DNA of 34,566 nucleotides from the NCBI GenBank assembly GCA_019359535.1, contig JAHHHE010000037.1:1-34566 (forward strand), in the 5' to 3' direction. Below, piece after piece: positions 25,497 through 33,527 of the stretch. Position numbers and translations under genes: made by a program. This DNA is from Gloeocapsa sp. UFS-A4-WI-NPMV-4B04. GTDB lineage: Bacteria > Cyanobacteriota > Cyanobacteriia > Cyanobacteriales > Chroococcidiopsidaceae. The stretch's first letter is position 1. Each line of letters starts with the position of its first letter. Under the pieces are notes generated by a model. It did not search any database and was not told the DNA's origin. It saw only the letters and a program-made list of their open reading frames with translations.

Positions 25497-26639
25497 ATGC
25501 TGCCGACATTCTATCAAACATTGCTACAAAAATATCTCACTCAATCGCAACTAATTACCCTAAAAATGCTGGTGTGGCTACTACAGAACCAGAAGCAAGT
25601 GAGAATAGAAAGACTAGCGGCAACCTTACCTTTACCGATACAACAAAATAGTCGGCGGCGGCATTTGCAAAGGTTTTTAAATTTAGATGCTTTGAGTGTA
25701 GTGTTGCTGTGGTTTCCTGTAATTGAAGAGATTTTAAAAAGACAAGTAAAGCCAAAGTCACAATTAGTTATTGCCTTAGATAGAACGCAGTGGAAAGAAA
25801 ATAATATATTGATGGTTAGTGTGATTTACCAAAAAAGAGCACTTCCGATATATTGGTGCTTATTGCAGAAAAACGGAAGTAGTAATTTAGCAGAGCAACA
25901 AAAAGTATTACGCCCTGTAATTCGGTTATTGAAGAAGTATAAATTAGTAGTTATTGGGGATAGAGAATTTCAGAGCGTAGAACTAGCCAGTTGGCTACAT
26001 ACAGAGCGTTTACAGTTTGTGCTTCGTCAAAAACAATCCACCACATTTCGTGAAAAAAGACAAAAATTTCAACCCTTAAACAATATTCCTGTTTATCCGG
26101 GGATTCGGCAATTTTATACTAATATCAACCTAACTCAAAAACAAGGATTTGGTCGCTTCAACTTGGCAGTTTACTGGAAAAGAAAGCATCGAGGTAAGCA
26201 AGAGAATCAAGCTTGGTATTTGTTAACCAATTTACCAGATTTAAAAACTGCGGTTCATATCTATAGTCAACGTTTTGGCATCGAGGCAATGTTCCGTGAT
26301 TGTAAAACTGGCGGTTACAATCTAGAAGATTCCAAAGCTTCACCTGATAGGTTAATGCGGTTGATTTTATTAATTGCTATAGCTTTGACTTCTGCATGGT
26401 TACAAGGGCAAAGAACTCTTCTACAAAAACAACGAGCTTATGTCTGTCGCTCTCAAGAAAAAGGTAGAACTAGAAAACGACACAGTAATTTTTGGATAGG
26501 TTTATATGGTCAAAATTGGATAGTTGCTTGGCATGAGTGTCAAGCATGGGTTCAGGAACTGGTCGGTTCCATTCGCAATAAGCAAGCATATTATTACCGA
26601 GGTTTAAGAGCTATGACGCTTATACAGCTAGCACTTTAG
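25497..26639 (+). CDS. IS4-family DDE transposase
   Basis: This 380-residue transposase covers most of the 1352-bp element. It has the DDE triad in family context: VIALDRTQWKEN (first Asp), VVIGDREFQS (second Asp), and YSQRFGIEAMFRDCKTGGYN, which exactly matches the IS4 Y-x2-R-x3-E-x6-K signature. The basic, helical N-terminal ~90 residues are the end-binding part. No Shine-Dalgarno precedes ATG 25497, and a hairpin lies directly in front. The gene is intact and probably functional. Confidence 0.95.
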   Translation: MLPTFYQTLLQKYLTQSQLITLKMLVWLLQNQKQVRIERLAATLPLPIQQNSRRRHLQRFLNLDALSVVLLWFPVIEEILKRQVKPKSQLVIALDRTQWKENNILMVSVIYQKRALPIYWCLLQKNGSSNLAEQQKVLRPVIRLLKKYKLVVIGDREFQSVELASWLHTERLQFVLRQKQSTTFREKRQKFQPLNNIPVYPGIRQFYTNINLTQKQGFGRFNLAVYWKRKHRGKQENQAWYLLTNLPDLKTAVHIYSQRFGIEAMFRDCKTGGYNLEDSKASPDRLMRLILLIAIALTSAWLQGQRTLLQKQRAYVCRSQEKGRTRKRHSNFWIGLYGQNWIVAWHECQAWVQELVGSIRNKQAYYYRGLRAMTLIQLAL

Positions 26640-26668
26640 CTTGCTTGTCGCCCCTTGAAGTTGCAGAC

Positions 26669-26714
26669 AGTCGGTTGAGAATTGAGCGGAATTTGGATCT
26701 AGATTGTCACTCAT
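26669..26714 (-). pseudogene. 5' end of the IS-split tyrosine recombinase
   Basis: ATG at 26714 begins MSDNLDPNSAQFSTD and runs in frame into the 9-bp duplication. Removing the IS and one duplication copy continues into CLQLTTPLPLAQHPAAVYLS of the main part. The 46 bases here plus the 929 bases of the main part make 975, exactly 325 codons with stop. Confidence 0.88.
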
Positions 26715-27102
26715 TGCACAACATCCAGCAAGTGTGAGCCTTCTTTTCACAATACCTGCTGGAAGCGCGATCGCGATGATTACTTATGCAAAGTGTCATT
26801 ATCAAAAGTAATTTTGACACGGAGCGCGACTCACAAAAAAACTATGTCTCCGCCTGGAGGTTTGTCCCAAGGCTTAAAGTGTTAAAACCTCTAACCTTTA
26901 GCTACTAAGGTCGGTATTACAACTTGTTACAAACATTAGGCGTGTTTAGAATTCACCAGTTACAAATATGGCGAGCGCCACTTGCCCCTGCTGTTGCCAT
27001 TGCACTTTCTTATCATCTAAGTGCCATTCCATTATTTGGTCGTAGCAGCAACACACCTGTAAGCAGCGCTCTGGGGTGTGAGTTTTTTTGAGGTGAGAGA
27101 GC
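26715..27102 (+). other. Intergenic region with a possible small gene at 26942-27091
   Basis: This stretch contains a HIP1 octamer near 26768. An open frame from GTG 26942 to TGA 27091 (49 residues) has a hydrophobic, signal-like centre (APLAPAVAIALSYHLSAIPL) and good codon-like composition, but no clear ribosome site. GAGG at about 27090-27093 serves the downstream SLH gene. Confidence 0.3.
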
Positions 27103-28284
27103 ATGATAACTATCCCAATTCAACTTCAAAAAGCAGCACTTGCCGCCGTTTTAGGAACAATCAGTGCTTCTAGTCCGGTCATCGCTGCCACGTTTGGTCA
27201 AGAAGAAGTTGAGCAGCACAAATTTGTGGCAGTTGCTGCGCCACTTGAGAGCGGCGAGTATCAACTACTGATCCTGGAGCAGCAGTCTGATAAACAAGCC
27301 TGCTGGAGTGAGAGTGGCACTAACCCTGTAGTTGTAGAGCCACTGCTATTGCAATTTGATTTCACAGGTATTTGTGGGCGGAGCACAGATAGCAATGGAT
27401 ACTCGATTCGCATGGCAGATACCGATATAGGTCTGTACTACAGGTTAAGCATCATTAAGCGCGATGAACAACTGGTACTCATTGGTATTTCTAATCGTGA
27501 TCGCCAGGCTCCTCCGATAGAAATTGGTAGAACCCATGATATTAACTCAGGCTTTGCTAAAATCCTTCTAGAACCTGGCTGGCAATTTACTAAAAGAACA
27601 TTTCAGGGCAAGACTCTAGGTCACGTCTATCTCAGCAGCAGTCTAACACCTCCAGCCGGAATTCCAACTCCCCCTCCTGCTTTTGCTTTCCCAGATATTG
27701 CTACTAATGTTTATGCCAAAGAAATTCAAAAAGCTGTGGCGCTAGGTTTTGTGGCTGGATTTTCAGCAGACAATACCTTCCGACCAGAAGTAGCCTTAAG
27801 TCGAGAGCAACTTGTCTCCTTAGTATTTGAAGCGTTGAGCAAGCTACAAGGTGCTAATCTTAAGCCCCCGGCTGCAATTACCGCCAACCCTTATGCCGAT
27901 GTAGAAGCACAGCGCTGGAGCGCTGCCAAGATTGGGTGGGCAAGAGATAACAACCTTATTAGCGGCTATACAGATAAAACTTTTCGACCCACTCAGGCGG
28001 TTACCCGTGCTGAATTAATGGCAGTATTACGCAGGACGGCAGAATTTGCTAAGACTACTCGTGGACTTGGTATAGCACTAACTCTAAATCAGCCAGCAGC
28101 AGCTTTCTCAGATACTACAGGGCATTGGGCAGATGGAATTATTTCCCAAATGTCTTCCTATTGTCATGTTGCTTCTCCACTAAATGAGGTCGGAACTGCC
28201 TTTGCGCCAGATTCTGAGACTCAGAGAAGCTATGCTGCTGCTGCAACTGTGCGGATGCTCGATTGCGTTAAACAAGAGTCTTAA
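27103..28284 (+). CDS. DUF3747 and S-layer-homology domain protein
   Basis: This 393-residue exported protein has a signal peptide (about 1-28, AALAAVLGTISASSPVIAA). A DUF3747 domain (about 30-185; cysteines in QACWSESG and TGICGRS) is followed by a proline-rich hinge (PPAGIPTPPPAFAF). Three SLH-type repeats (about 197-390) come next: FPDIATNVYAKEIQKAVALG, YADVEAQRWSAAKIGWARDN and FSDTTGHWADGIISQM. SLH domains tether proteins to peptidoglycan-linked polymer. The combination is typical of cyanobacterial envelope proteins. GAGG before ATG 27103 supports the start. Confidence 0.9.
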   Translation: MITIPIQLQKAALAAVLGTISASSPVIAATFGQEEVEQHKFVAVAAPLESGEYQLLILEQQSDKQACWSESGTNPVVVEPLLLQFDFTGICGRSTDSNGYSIRMADTDIGLYYRLSIIKRDEQLVLIGISNRDRQAPPIEIGRTHDINSGFAKILLEPGWQFTKRTFQGKTLGHVYLSSSLTPPAGIPTPPPAFAFPDIATNVYAKEIQKAVALGFVAGFSADNTFRPEVALSREQLVSLVFEALSKLQGANLKPPAAITANPYADVEAQRWSAAKIGWARDNNLISGYTDKTFRPTQAVTRAELMAVLRRTAEFAKTTRGLGIALTLNQPAAAFSDTTGHWADGIISQMSSYCHVASPLNEVGTAFAPDSETQRSYAAAATVRMLDCVKQES

Positions 28285-28313
28285 TGGCATGACATTAACA
28301 GCTAACAAATTTT

Positions 28314-28685
28314 TTATGCTTGTGGCTGATAGACTGGTAAAGAAATCATGAACTGAGTTTTGCCAGGGTAGGATTCAACAGAAATCGGCCCTTGATGGCG
28401 GTTCTCTACGAGCCGCCCGATGACTTCGAGTCCTAGCCTTGAGCCTTTACAAAAAAGTTTTGTAGTGAAAAACGGCTCAAAAATACGCGCTTGTATCTCT
28501 GGCGGCATCCCAGATGCAGAATCTGTAATGTGTACTTCAATGCGCTCACCGTAATTCTTCATCACTAATTCGAGGATGCCATTGTTGTTCATCGCATCAA
28601 GAGCGTTATCGATCAAATAATTCGTCCACACCTGGCTCAGTTTACTGCCATCCGCCCAGATTTTCGGCAACGACGATTCATACAC
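28314..28685 (-). pseudogene. Histidine-kinase ATPase-domain fragment
   Basis: This 123-residue piece is the C-terminal HATPase_c domain of a sensor kinase. It reads MYESSLPKIWADGSKLSQVW, N-box LIDNALDAM, F-box FEPFFTTK, ending FMISLPVYQPQA. The phospho-acceptor domain is absent. The ATP-binding boxes are damaged: the G1 box DxGxG is DSASGMP, and the G2 box GTGLGL is GSRLGLEV, and an extra Tyr interrupts WTN-LIDN. It is almost certainly dead. The break at its 5' side abuts the promoter region of the TPR gene. Confidence 0.75.
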
Positions 28686-28740
28686 CCGGAAGCCGCCCAG
28701 GTGAAAAATTTGCTATTGTTAAACATATAGAGCTAGCGCC

Positions 28741-29250
28741 ATGAACTATAGACATCAGGCTATGCGGCAAAAAATTTTTGTAGTAAGCGCCTTCCTCGGC
28801 ATCTGGACTGTCTTGAGTGGATTGACCCCTGTTGTTAGAGCACAAAGCGTTACTACTCACACATTTAATATGCTTTCTAAGAGCAGCGCCGATCTGCTCA
28901 AGAGGGGGCAAGACAAATTTAAACACCAAGACTACAGGGGTGCAATTTTTGACTTTAACGAGGCAATTCTGCAAAATCCCAACGATGCTAACATCTATTT
29001 CAACCGGGGCCTTGTTTTGTATGAGCTTGGAGACGAGCTAGGCGCATTGTGGGACTTTGAAGATGCTATAGTGCGAAATCCTCGTCATGCTAGAGCCTAC
29101 TTCCATCGGGCTGGTTTACGACTGAGTTTAGGATATCGTTCAGGTGCTATGCAAGATTTACGCCTAGCTGCCCAACTTTTTTCTCAGCAAGGAGATAAAG
29201 CTAGCTCCCAAAAAGCACAGAAGTTGCTCAGACACTTCAACATTAGATAG
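28741..29250 (+). CDS. Exported TPR-repeat protein
   Basis: This 169-residue protein has a signal peptide (about 8-34, KIFVVSAFLGIWTVLSGLTP, cleavage likely after VVRAQ). At least three tetratricopeptide units follow: ADLLKRGQDKFKHQDYRGAI, ANIYFNRGLVLYELGDELGA, and ARAYFHRAGLRLSLGYRSGA. TPRs mediate protein-protein contacts. Residence in the periplasm or thylakoid lumen is inferred. ATG 28762 is an alternative start that gives a tidier signal peptide. Confidence 0.85.
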   Translation: MNYRHQAMRQKIFVVSAFLGIWTVLSGLTPVVRAQSVTTHTFNMLSKSSADLLKRGQDKFKHQDYRGAIFDFNEAILQNPNDANIYFNRGLVLYELGDELGALWDFEDAIVRNPRHARAYFHRAGLRLSLGYRSGAMQDLRLAAQLFSQQGDKASSQKAQKLLRHFNIR

Positions 29251-29306
29251 CCCCTTGACAACTTGCCTTCCTCGCTTACTTACACTCACTAAAAAAATGG
29301 AAATCG

Positions 29307-31535
29307 TTATCTCAACAGTGTTGCTAACACATAAGCAATGGTACTCGACCAAGTTACTGTTTGATGCAGCAAGGAACTCGTGAATAGGTCTTGTACAGTA
29401 CGAACTTCTGCTGCTGTTAGCAAACGAGCTAGGTGCTGTACATAAGTAAGGCGGTCTTTTGTAGTAGGAGCAAACCAGCGTTGAATTAATGCTGGTGTGA
29501 TGTACATTTGTGTCGAATATCCCTCAGCTGTAACTTCAACAGCCAAACCTGCTGCCTCAATTACCAGCCGCAAATCGTCAGCATCCCAGTTCACCATTGG
29601 ATCTGAATCAGATGCATAAATCGCTTCTTCAGCAGCAACAAGTCGCTCGTACAGGTCAGCATTTAGCTTCGTCGGGTCAAGTAAGCGATATAGCCGCTGT
29701 GTATGGCGAGGTACTGTCTCTGCTAATAGTAATACTCCCGACGGGAGAAGCAATTTAGCTAAGTTTTTTACAGTCGCTACTTTATCAGGTTCATGGATTA
29801 GTGCATTACGTCCAATGATCCGGTCAAATAGTACATCAGGTGCGTGGGTTGCTAATACAGTTGGCAATTCGCTCAAAGTGGCTGATAACACAATCGGACG
29901 TATTAGTTCTGGTAGCGCCGAGAATTGCTCCTGCAAAGCATTGGTATCCTCTAGTGTACGAGTTATGGCGTATACTCCACCTTCGGGTACGCGACGTAGT
30001 GCTTCCTGTGTCAATAAGCCACTTCCGGCATTGATATCCAGTACCAGGTGATGGCGCTGTGGTTGAGCGAGTGTAAACAGGCGCTCTCGCTGTTGAGCAA
30101 GTTGCTCACCGACCTGCCCTAACGTGCGTTGCATCCAACGGTCATAGGCTCGGTCAGTTGAGCCATAAGTCAGTATTTCTGCTGGTGCTACACCCACCCC
30201 CTCTACTAATGCTGCGAGCGTGGCTTCGCGCTGCTGCGCTACTTGGGTCCCGATTTCACCTTCAAATCCTTGCTGTGACGGTTGGTAGAATACCTGCCCT
30301 TGCAAACTAGCAGGTAAATATTGTTGCGCCACCCAATGGTCGCGATAAGCATGAGGATAAAGATAGCCTGCTCCGTGTCCAAATCCTTTTTTGTCACGGT
30401 TGGCATCTTTCAGGTGAGTCGGGACATCTGCTTCTCTTTCGCGTTCCACAGCAGCCAAAGCATCAAAAAAGCCCATCACGCTGTTTGACTTCGGTGCAGT
30501 TGCTAGGTACAGCGTCGCTTGGGCTAGATGATAGCGTCCTTCTGGCATCCCCACGCGGTCAAAAGCCTCAGCACAAGCATTAATTACTCCAACTGCATTC
30601 GGGTCAGCAAGCCCCACATCTTCGCTGGCTAGAATTAGCATCCGGCGGAAGATAAAGCGCGGTTCTTCCCCGGCATAAACCATTTTTGCTAGCCAGTACA
30701 AGGCTGCATCTGGGTCAGAGCCACGTAGACTCTTGATAAAAGCGCTAATCGTGTCAAAGTGGACATCCCCTTCTTTGTCGTACAACACAGCACGTTGCTG
30801 AATTGATTCCTCTGCTACAGCTAATGTTATCTGAATTACACCACTTTCATCAGGGGGCGTTGTCTCTACTGCTAATTCCAGCGCATTGAGTAATGACCTC
30901 GCGTCACCATTGGCAACATCCACTAAGTGAGCGATTGCCTCTGGCTCAACTTGTACTGCTAGCTTGCCATAGCCGCGTTGAGGGTCGGTTAGTGTCTGTT
31001 CGACAACGCGGTGCAAGTCCAAATCATTTAATTGCTTCAGTTGAAAGATACGTGAGCGGCTGACAAGTGCTTTATTAACTTCAAAGTAGGGATTTTCTGT
31101 TGTTGCTCCAATCAGGACAACTGTACCGTTCTCTACCCAAGGCAGCAGAGCATCTTGCTGTGATTTATTGAAGCGGTGGACTTCATCAATGAACAAGATA
31201 GTACGCTGTTTGTGTTTAGTACGCTTTTCTTGAGCCGTTTCAATTGCCGCACGAATTTCTTTGACTCCAGATAGTACAGCATTTAGCGCTATGAAGTGAG
31301 CACTCGTTGTATTAGCAATGATTCGGGCTAAAGTGGTCTTGCCCGTACCCGGTGGTCCGTAAAAGATGACTGACGAAAGTTGGTCGGCTTGAATGGCACG
31401 ACGTAACAACCGACCATGACCAATGATCTGGTCTTGCCCGATAAACTCGTCTAAAGAGCGCGGGCGCATCCGGTCAGCAAGTGGCGATTCACTTGCTATT
31501 TCTTGTTGACGATGCTGATTAAATAATGAGTCCAT
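29307..31535 (-). CDS. rarA: RarA-type AAA+ ATPase fused to a methyltransferase-like domain
   Basis: RarA (MgsA/WRNIP1) acts at stalled replication forks. Residues 1-~430 are a complete RarA: GPPGTGKT Walker A (60-67), [10 protein letters not shown] Walker B (about 113-122), [12 protein letters not shown] sensor 1, SRSRIF, and the C-terminal RarA domain ending near [20 protein letters not shown] linker leads to a second domain of ~250 residues. It holds a class-I SAM-methyltransferase-like motif [15 protein letters not shown] (about 498-511), and [14 protein letters not shown]. This fusion is known in cyanobacteria, but the second domain's activity is not. Start 31535 ([11 protein letters not shown]) is preferred to 31565 because the extra residues are not RarA-like. 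It is divergent from the DNA glycosylase with only 29 bp between starts. Confidence 0.92.
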   Translation of the reverse strand: MDSLFNQHRQQEIASESPLADRMRPRSLDEFIGQDQIIGHGRLLRRAIQADQLSSVIFYGPPGTGKTTLARIIANTTSAHFIALNAVLSGVKEIRAAIETAQEKRTKHKQRTILFIDEVHRFNKSQQDALLPWVENGTVVLIGATTENPYFEVNKALVSRSRIFQLKQLNDLDLHRVVEQTLTDPQRGYGKLAVQVEPEAIAHLVDVANGDARSLLNALELAVETTPPDESGVIQITLAVAEESIQQRAVLYDKEGDVHFDTISAFIKSLRGSDPDAALYWLAKMVYAGEEPRFIFRRMLILASEDVGLADPNAVGVINACAEAFDRVGMPEGRYHLAQATLYLATAPKSNSVMGFFDALAAVEREREADVPTHLKDANRDKKGFGHGAGYLYPHAYRDHWVAQQYLPASLQGQVFYQPSQQGFEGEIGTQVAQQREATLAALVEGVGVAPAEILTYGSTDRAYDRWMQRTLGQVGEQLAQQRERLFTLAQPQRHHLVLDINAGSGLLTQEALRRVPEGGVYAITRTLEDTNALQEQFSALPELIRPIVLSATLSELPTVLATHAPDVLFDRIIGRNALIHEPDKVATVKNLAKLLLPSGVLLLAETVPRHTQRLYRLLDPTKLNADLYERLVAAEEAIYASDSDPMVNWDADDLRLVIEAAGLAVEVTAEGYSTQMYITPALIQRWFAPTTKDRLTYVQHLARLLTAAEVRTVQDLFTSSLLHQTVTWSSTIAYVLATLLR

Positions 31536-31564
31536 CATTAATAAAGGTACAGAATACGCTTGCA

Positions 31565-32176
31565 ATGACTTATGATGCCGCTATCAACTTCCTCAAGCAA
31601 TCAGATCCGATCTTAGGGCAACTCATTGAACAGATCGGCCCTTGCCAACTTGATGCAGCACAACAGCACGGAGACCTTTTCTCCTCGCTCTCAAGAGCAA
31701 TTATTCATCAACAACTCTCTACCAAAGCAGCCGCTAGCATCTACCGCCGATTTCTCCAGCTTGCTCCTCACCAGCCTTTTCCAACGGCCCTGGATATTCT
31801 CAACGCTCAGGACGAGTTATTGCGTTCTGTAGGACTCTCGCGTGCTAAAGTTTTGTACCTCAAAGATTTAGCTCAAAAGATATTAGATGGATTGCCAACA
31901 ATAGTTGAGTTGGAGGCGATGGATGACGAAGCTATTATTCAAACTTTCACCCAGGTCAAAGGTATTGGACGGTGGACGGTGCAGATGTTGTTAATCTTTC
32001 GCCTGAATCGACAAGATATTCTGCCAGTTGACGACCTTGGGGTGCGCGCTGCTATCAAAAAAGTGTACTTCCTTAAAGAACTACCTGATAAACATACAGT
32101 TCTGCGTCTAGGTCAGAAGTGGAAACCATACTGCACTGTCGCATCATGGTATTTATGGCGTAGTTTAGAGTTGTAA
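31565..32176 (+). CDS. DNA-3-methyladenine glycosylase 2-type enzyme (AlkA-like)
   Basis: This 203-residue HhH-GPD DNA glycosylase removes alkylated purines to start base-excision repair. Signatures are SLSRAIIHQQLSTKAAASIY (substrate-pocket helices), LSRAKVLYLKDLAQ, the helix-hairpin-helix VKGIGRWTVQMLLIF, and the catalytic aspartate in LPVDDLGVRAAI. It ends CTVASWYLWRSLEL, as family members do. It lacks AlkA's extra N-terminal domain and so resembles the short yeast MAG1-like and cyanobacterial forms. ATG 31565 is taken over 31526. It shares a tiny divergent promoter space with the RarA fusion, so both repair genes may be co-regulated. Confidence 0.9.
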   Translation: MTYDAAINFLKQSDPILGQLIEQIGPCQLDAAQQHGDLFSSLSRAIIHQQLSTKAAASIYRRFLQLAPHQPFPTALDILNAQDELLRSVGLSRAKVLYLKDLAQKILDGLPTIVELEAMDDEAIIQTFTQVKGIGRWTVQMLLIFRLNRQDILPVDDLGVRAAIKKVYFLKELPDKHTVLRLGQKWKPYCTVASWYLWRSLEL

Positions 32177-32201
32177 ATAAGTGAAAAGTAATTCCACCGA
32201 A

Positions 32202-32210
32202 GGGCATTTC
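32202..32210. repeat. Left target-site duplication of the IS1-family element
   Basis: GGGCATTTC is repeated at 34300-34308 in direct orientation, immediately outside the IS1 inverted repeats. Nine bases is normal for IS1. Confidence 0.85.
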
Positions 32211-32219
32211 GATAGTGCG

Positions 32220-32341
32220 TTAAATGATTGTGGGATACGCAACAATGTCCTGCCAACTCCAGGACCGCTCACTTAAATTTGCTCGCTGAGCCGCAGTGGT
32301 TTTAAATCGGCTATGCTGCCAGATCCAGTTGAAGTAACTCA
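32220..32341 (-). pseudogene. C-terminal end of the split IS1 transposase
   Basis: Read on the minus strand from the IS630 boundary, this gives SYFNWIWQHSRFKTTAAQRA, then NLSERSWSWQDIVAYPTII and TAA at 32220-32222, inside the left inverted repeat. It restores the family's C-terminus to the fragment ending ...TARLVV at 33528 and is in frame once the nested IS and one TGA are removed. Confidence 0.85.
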
Positions 32342-32355
32342 TACCAAGTTGCGGT

Positions 32356-32922
32356 CTAAAGAAGTAGTCGTAAATGAGGAAAGAAGGTCAAAGAACTCAA
32401 ACGTTGAGGTTCAGAACAAAGCTCTAATAAACCTTGACAAAGTACCTCCTCAACTACATCTAGTGAGTTGTAAACATGGTTATAAAAATGTTTTTCTCTA
32501 ATCTCTTCCCAGATATGTTCTACAGGCATCAATTGAGGACTATAGGATGGTTGATAAATCAGGCGAATGTTCTCAGGAATTTTGAGATATTTTGACCTGT
32601 GCCAAGAAGCTTTATCTACCTGGATGACAATAAAATACTCAGCTAATTCTACTGATACCTGCTGTAAAAATAAATTCATCATCTTGGTATTGGCATGGGG
32701 TAGAATTAGGCAGGTCATTTTACCCAGTGCTGGTGCTACAGCAGCATAGGCGTAAACATACTGCCTGACCTGTTGCTTCGGCACAGTTGGTCTGATGCCT
32801 TTGGGACACCAACAACGATGAACTTCCCCAATCCGGCCAAACCTCCCTTCATCTGCTGCCATGAGTAGCAAAGGTCTAGTATCTGATGGGTCTCTAGTTT
32901 GATTAATTTGCTCTAGCTGCAA
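32356..32922 (-). CDS. IS630-family transposase, second frame (DDE domain)
   Basis: This 188-residue second reading frame carries the catalytic domain: MAADEGRFGRIGEVHRCWCP (first Asp), YFIVIQVDKASWHRSKYL (second Asp), and YQPSYSPQLMPVEHIWEEIR (Glu) of the DDE_3 superfamily. It is not independently started. The reading frame continues upstream through KNFALQLEQINQ into the first frame's A-run, so the active protein is made by -1 frameshifting at 32929-32936. The stop TAG lies inside the left inverted repeat. Confidence 0.92.
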   Translation of the reverse strand: MQLEQINQTRDPSDTRPLLLMAADEGRFGRIGEVHRCWCPKGIRPTVPKQQVRQYVYAYAAVAPALGKMTCLILPHANTKMMNLFLQQVSVELAEYFIVIQVDKASWHRSKYLKIPENIRLIYQPSYSPQLMPVEHIWEEIREKHFYNHVYNSLDVVEEVLCQGLLELCSEPQRLSSLTFFPHLRLLL

Positions 32923-33428
32923 AGCAAAGTTTTTTTAAATTCTTCTTGAGCCTGAGGCTGTTGTTTAGGATGGCTAGGTCTCGGTACTATTTTATGCCAC
33001 TGATGTCGGTCTAACAATCGATAGATAGTCGTTTTATGCACCTTCTTCCCGGCTTTATCCTCGTAGGCTAGTTTGATTTCTTTAGCGGTAGCAACGTGTC
33101 CTTTGACTGCCTTAGCCTTGAAACTTTCTATTAGTTGTTTCTCCTGTTCCCAACTTAGATAACAATTATGCCTACCCCCTTTGCCTGGGGTCGAAAGCGC
33201 GGCTTCTCCTTGGCGGTTGTATTGTTGTATTACTTTACGCACAAACCCCTTTGACACTCCCACATGTTTGGCAATCTCTCCAGCAGGTCGGGGATCTATG
33301 CTCGCGTTGTAGATCACCAGCCATTTTTGCCTCTCCCAGTGCTTAACTGCGGTTTTGAGCTTTTGCTTAACCATCTTTAAGTCTAAGTGGGGAAAGGCTT
33401 GAGTGAATCGGCTCATCAACAATTTCAC
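32913..33428 (-). CDS. IS630-family transposase, first frame (DNA-binding part)
   Basis: This 171-residue first frame contains two helix-turn-helix modules: DPRPAGEIAKHVGVSKGFVR (about 46-65), and a winged-helix segment TAKEIKLAYEDKAGKKVHKT followed by TIYRLLDRHQWH. It ends EEFKKTLLCS at a stop just past the slippery run, leaving 10 bp of overlap with the second frame. Internal ATG 33374 (MVKQKLKTAVKH) may be the real start. Alone it could act as a repressor of transposition, as in other IS families. Confidence 0.9.
   Translation of the reverse strand: MKLLMSRFTQAFPHLDLKMVKQKLKTAVKHWERQKWLVIYNASIDPRPAGEIAKHVGVSKGFVRKVIQQYNRQGEAALSTPGKGGRHNCYLSWEQEKQLIESFKAKAVKGHVATAKEIKLAYEDKAGKKVHKTTIYRLLDRHQWHKIVPRPSHPKQQPQAQEEFKKTLLCS
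32929..32936 (-). promoter_or_regulatory. Slippery A-run, -1 frameshift site of the IS630 transposase
   Basis: Minus-strand AAAAAAAC follows GAATTT. Slipping one base back changes ...FKKTLL to ...FKKNFALQLEQ and joins the DNA-binding and DDE frames. Confidence 0.7.
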
Positions 33429-33527
33429 CTCAGTTGCATTGGATATATCTGTGTTAGGTTACCGGCTTGCAGAACAGATTTTTATCTTTCCTTTTACATT
33501 ACTTCATCTGACTGCAACTTGGTATCA

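Larger units (their letters stand above)
25308..26659 (+). mobile_element. IS4-family insertion sequence, 1352 bp, complete
   Basis: The terminal inverted repeats are TTGAGGGGGCGACAA at 25308-25322 and the reverse complement of TTCAAGGGGCGACAA at 26645-26659 (two mismatches in 15). A 9-bp direct duplication GTTGCAGAC (25299-25307 and 26660-26668) surrounds it. The single full-length transposase, intact ends and perfect duplication indicate a recent insertion, here into the 5' part of a tyrosine recombinase gene. The element contains no HIP1 octamer. Confidence 0.92.
32342..33524 (-). mobile_element. IS630-family insertion sequence nested in IS1, 1183 bp
   Basis: Ends are 25-bp imperfect inverted repeats starting TACCAAGTTGC at 32342-32366 and 33500-33524. 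The minus-strand trinucleotide TGA (TCA on the plus strand, 32339-32341 and 33525-33527) is duplicated outside. Removing the element plus one TGA restores the IS1 transposase frame exactly. It encodes a two-frame transposase with a slippery A7 run. IS630 elements normally duplicate TA. Here both ends also carry TA, but a TA-only target would not restore the host frame. Confidence 0.88.

Noticed and set aside
28678-28974. 98-residue minus-strand frame that could extend the kinase fragment upstream
   Set aside because: It is in a different frame from the kinase fragment, shows no HisKA sequence, and is antisense to the TPR gene.
28741-31565. Convergent TPR gene and RarA fusion considered as a functional pair
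   Set aside because: They are on opposite strands with no shared promoter, and nothing in either protein suggests interaction.
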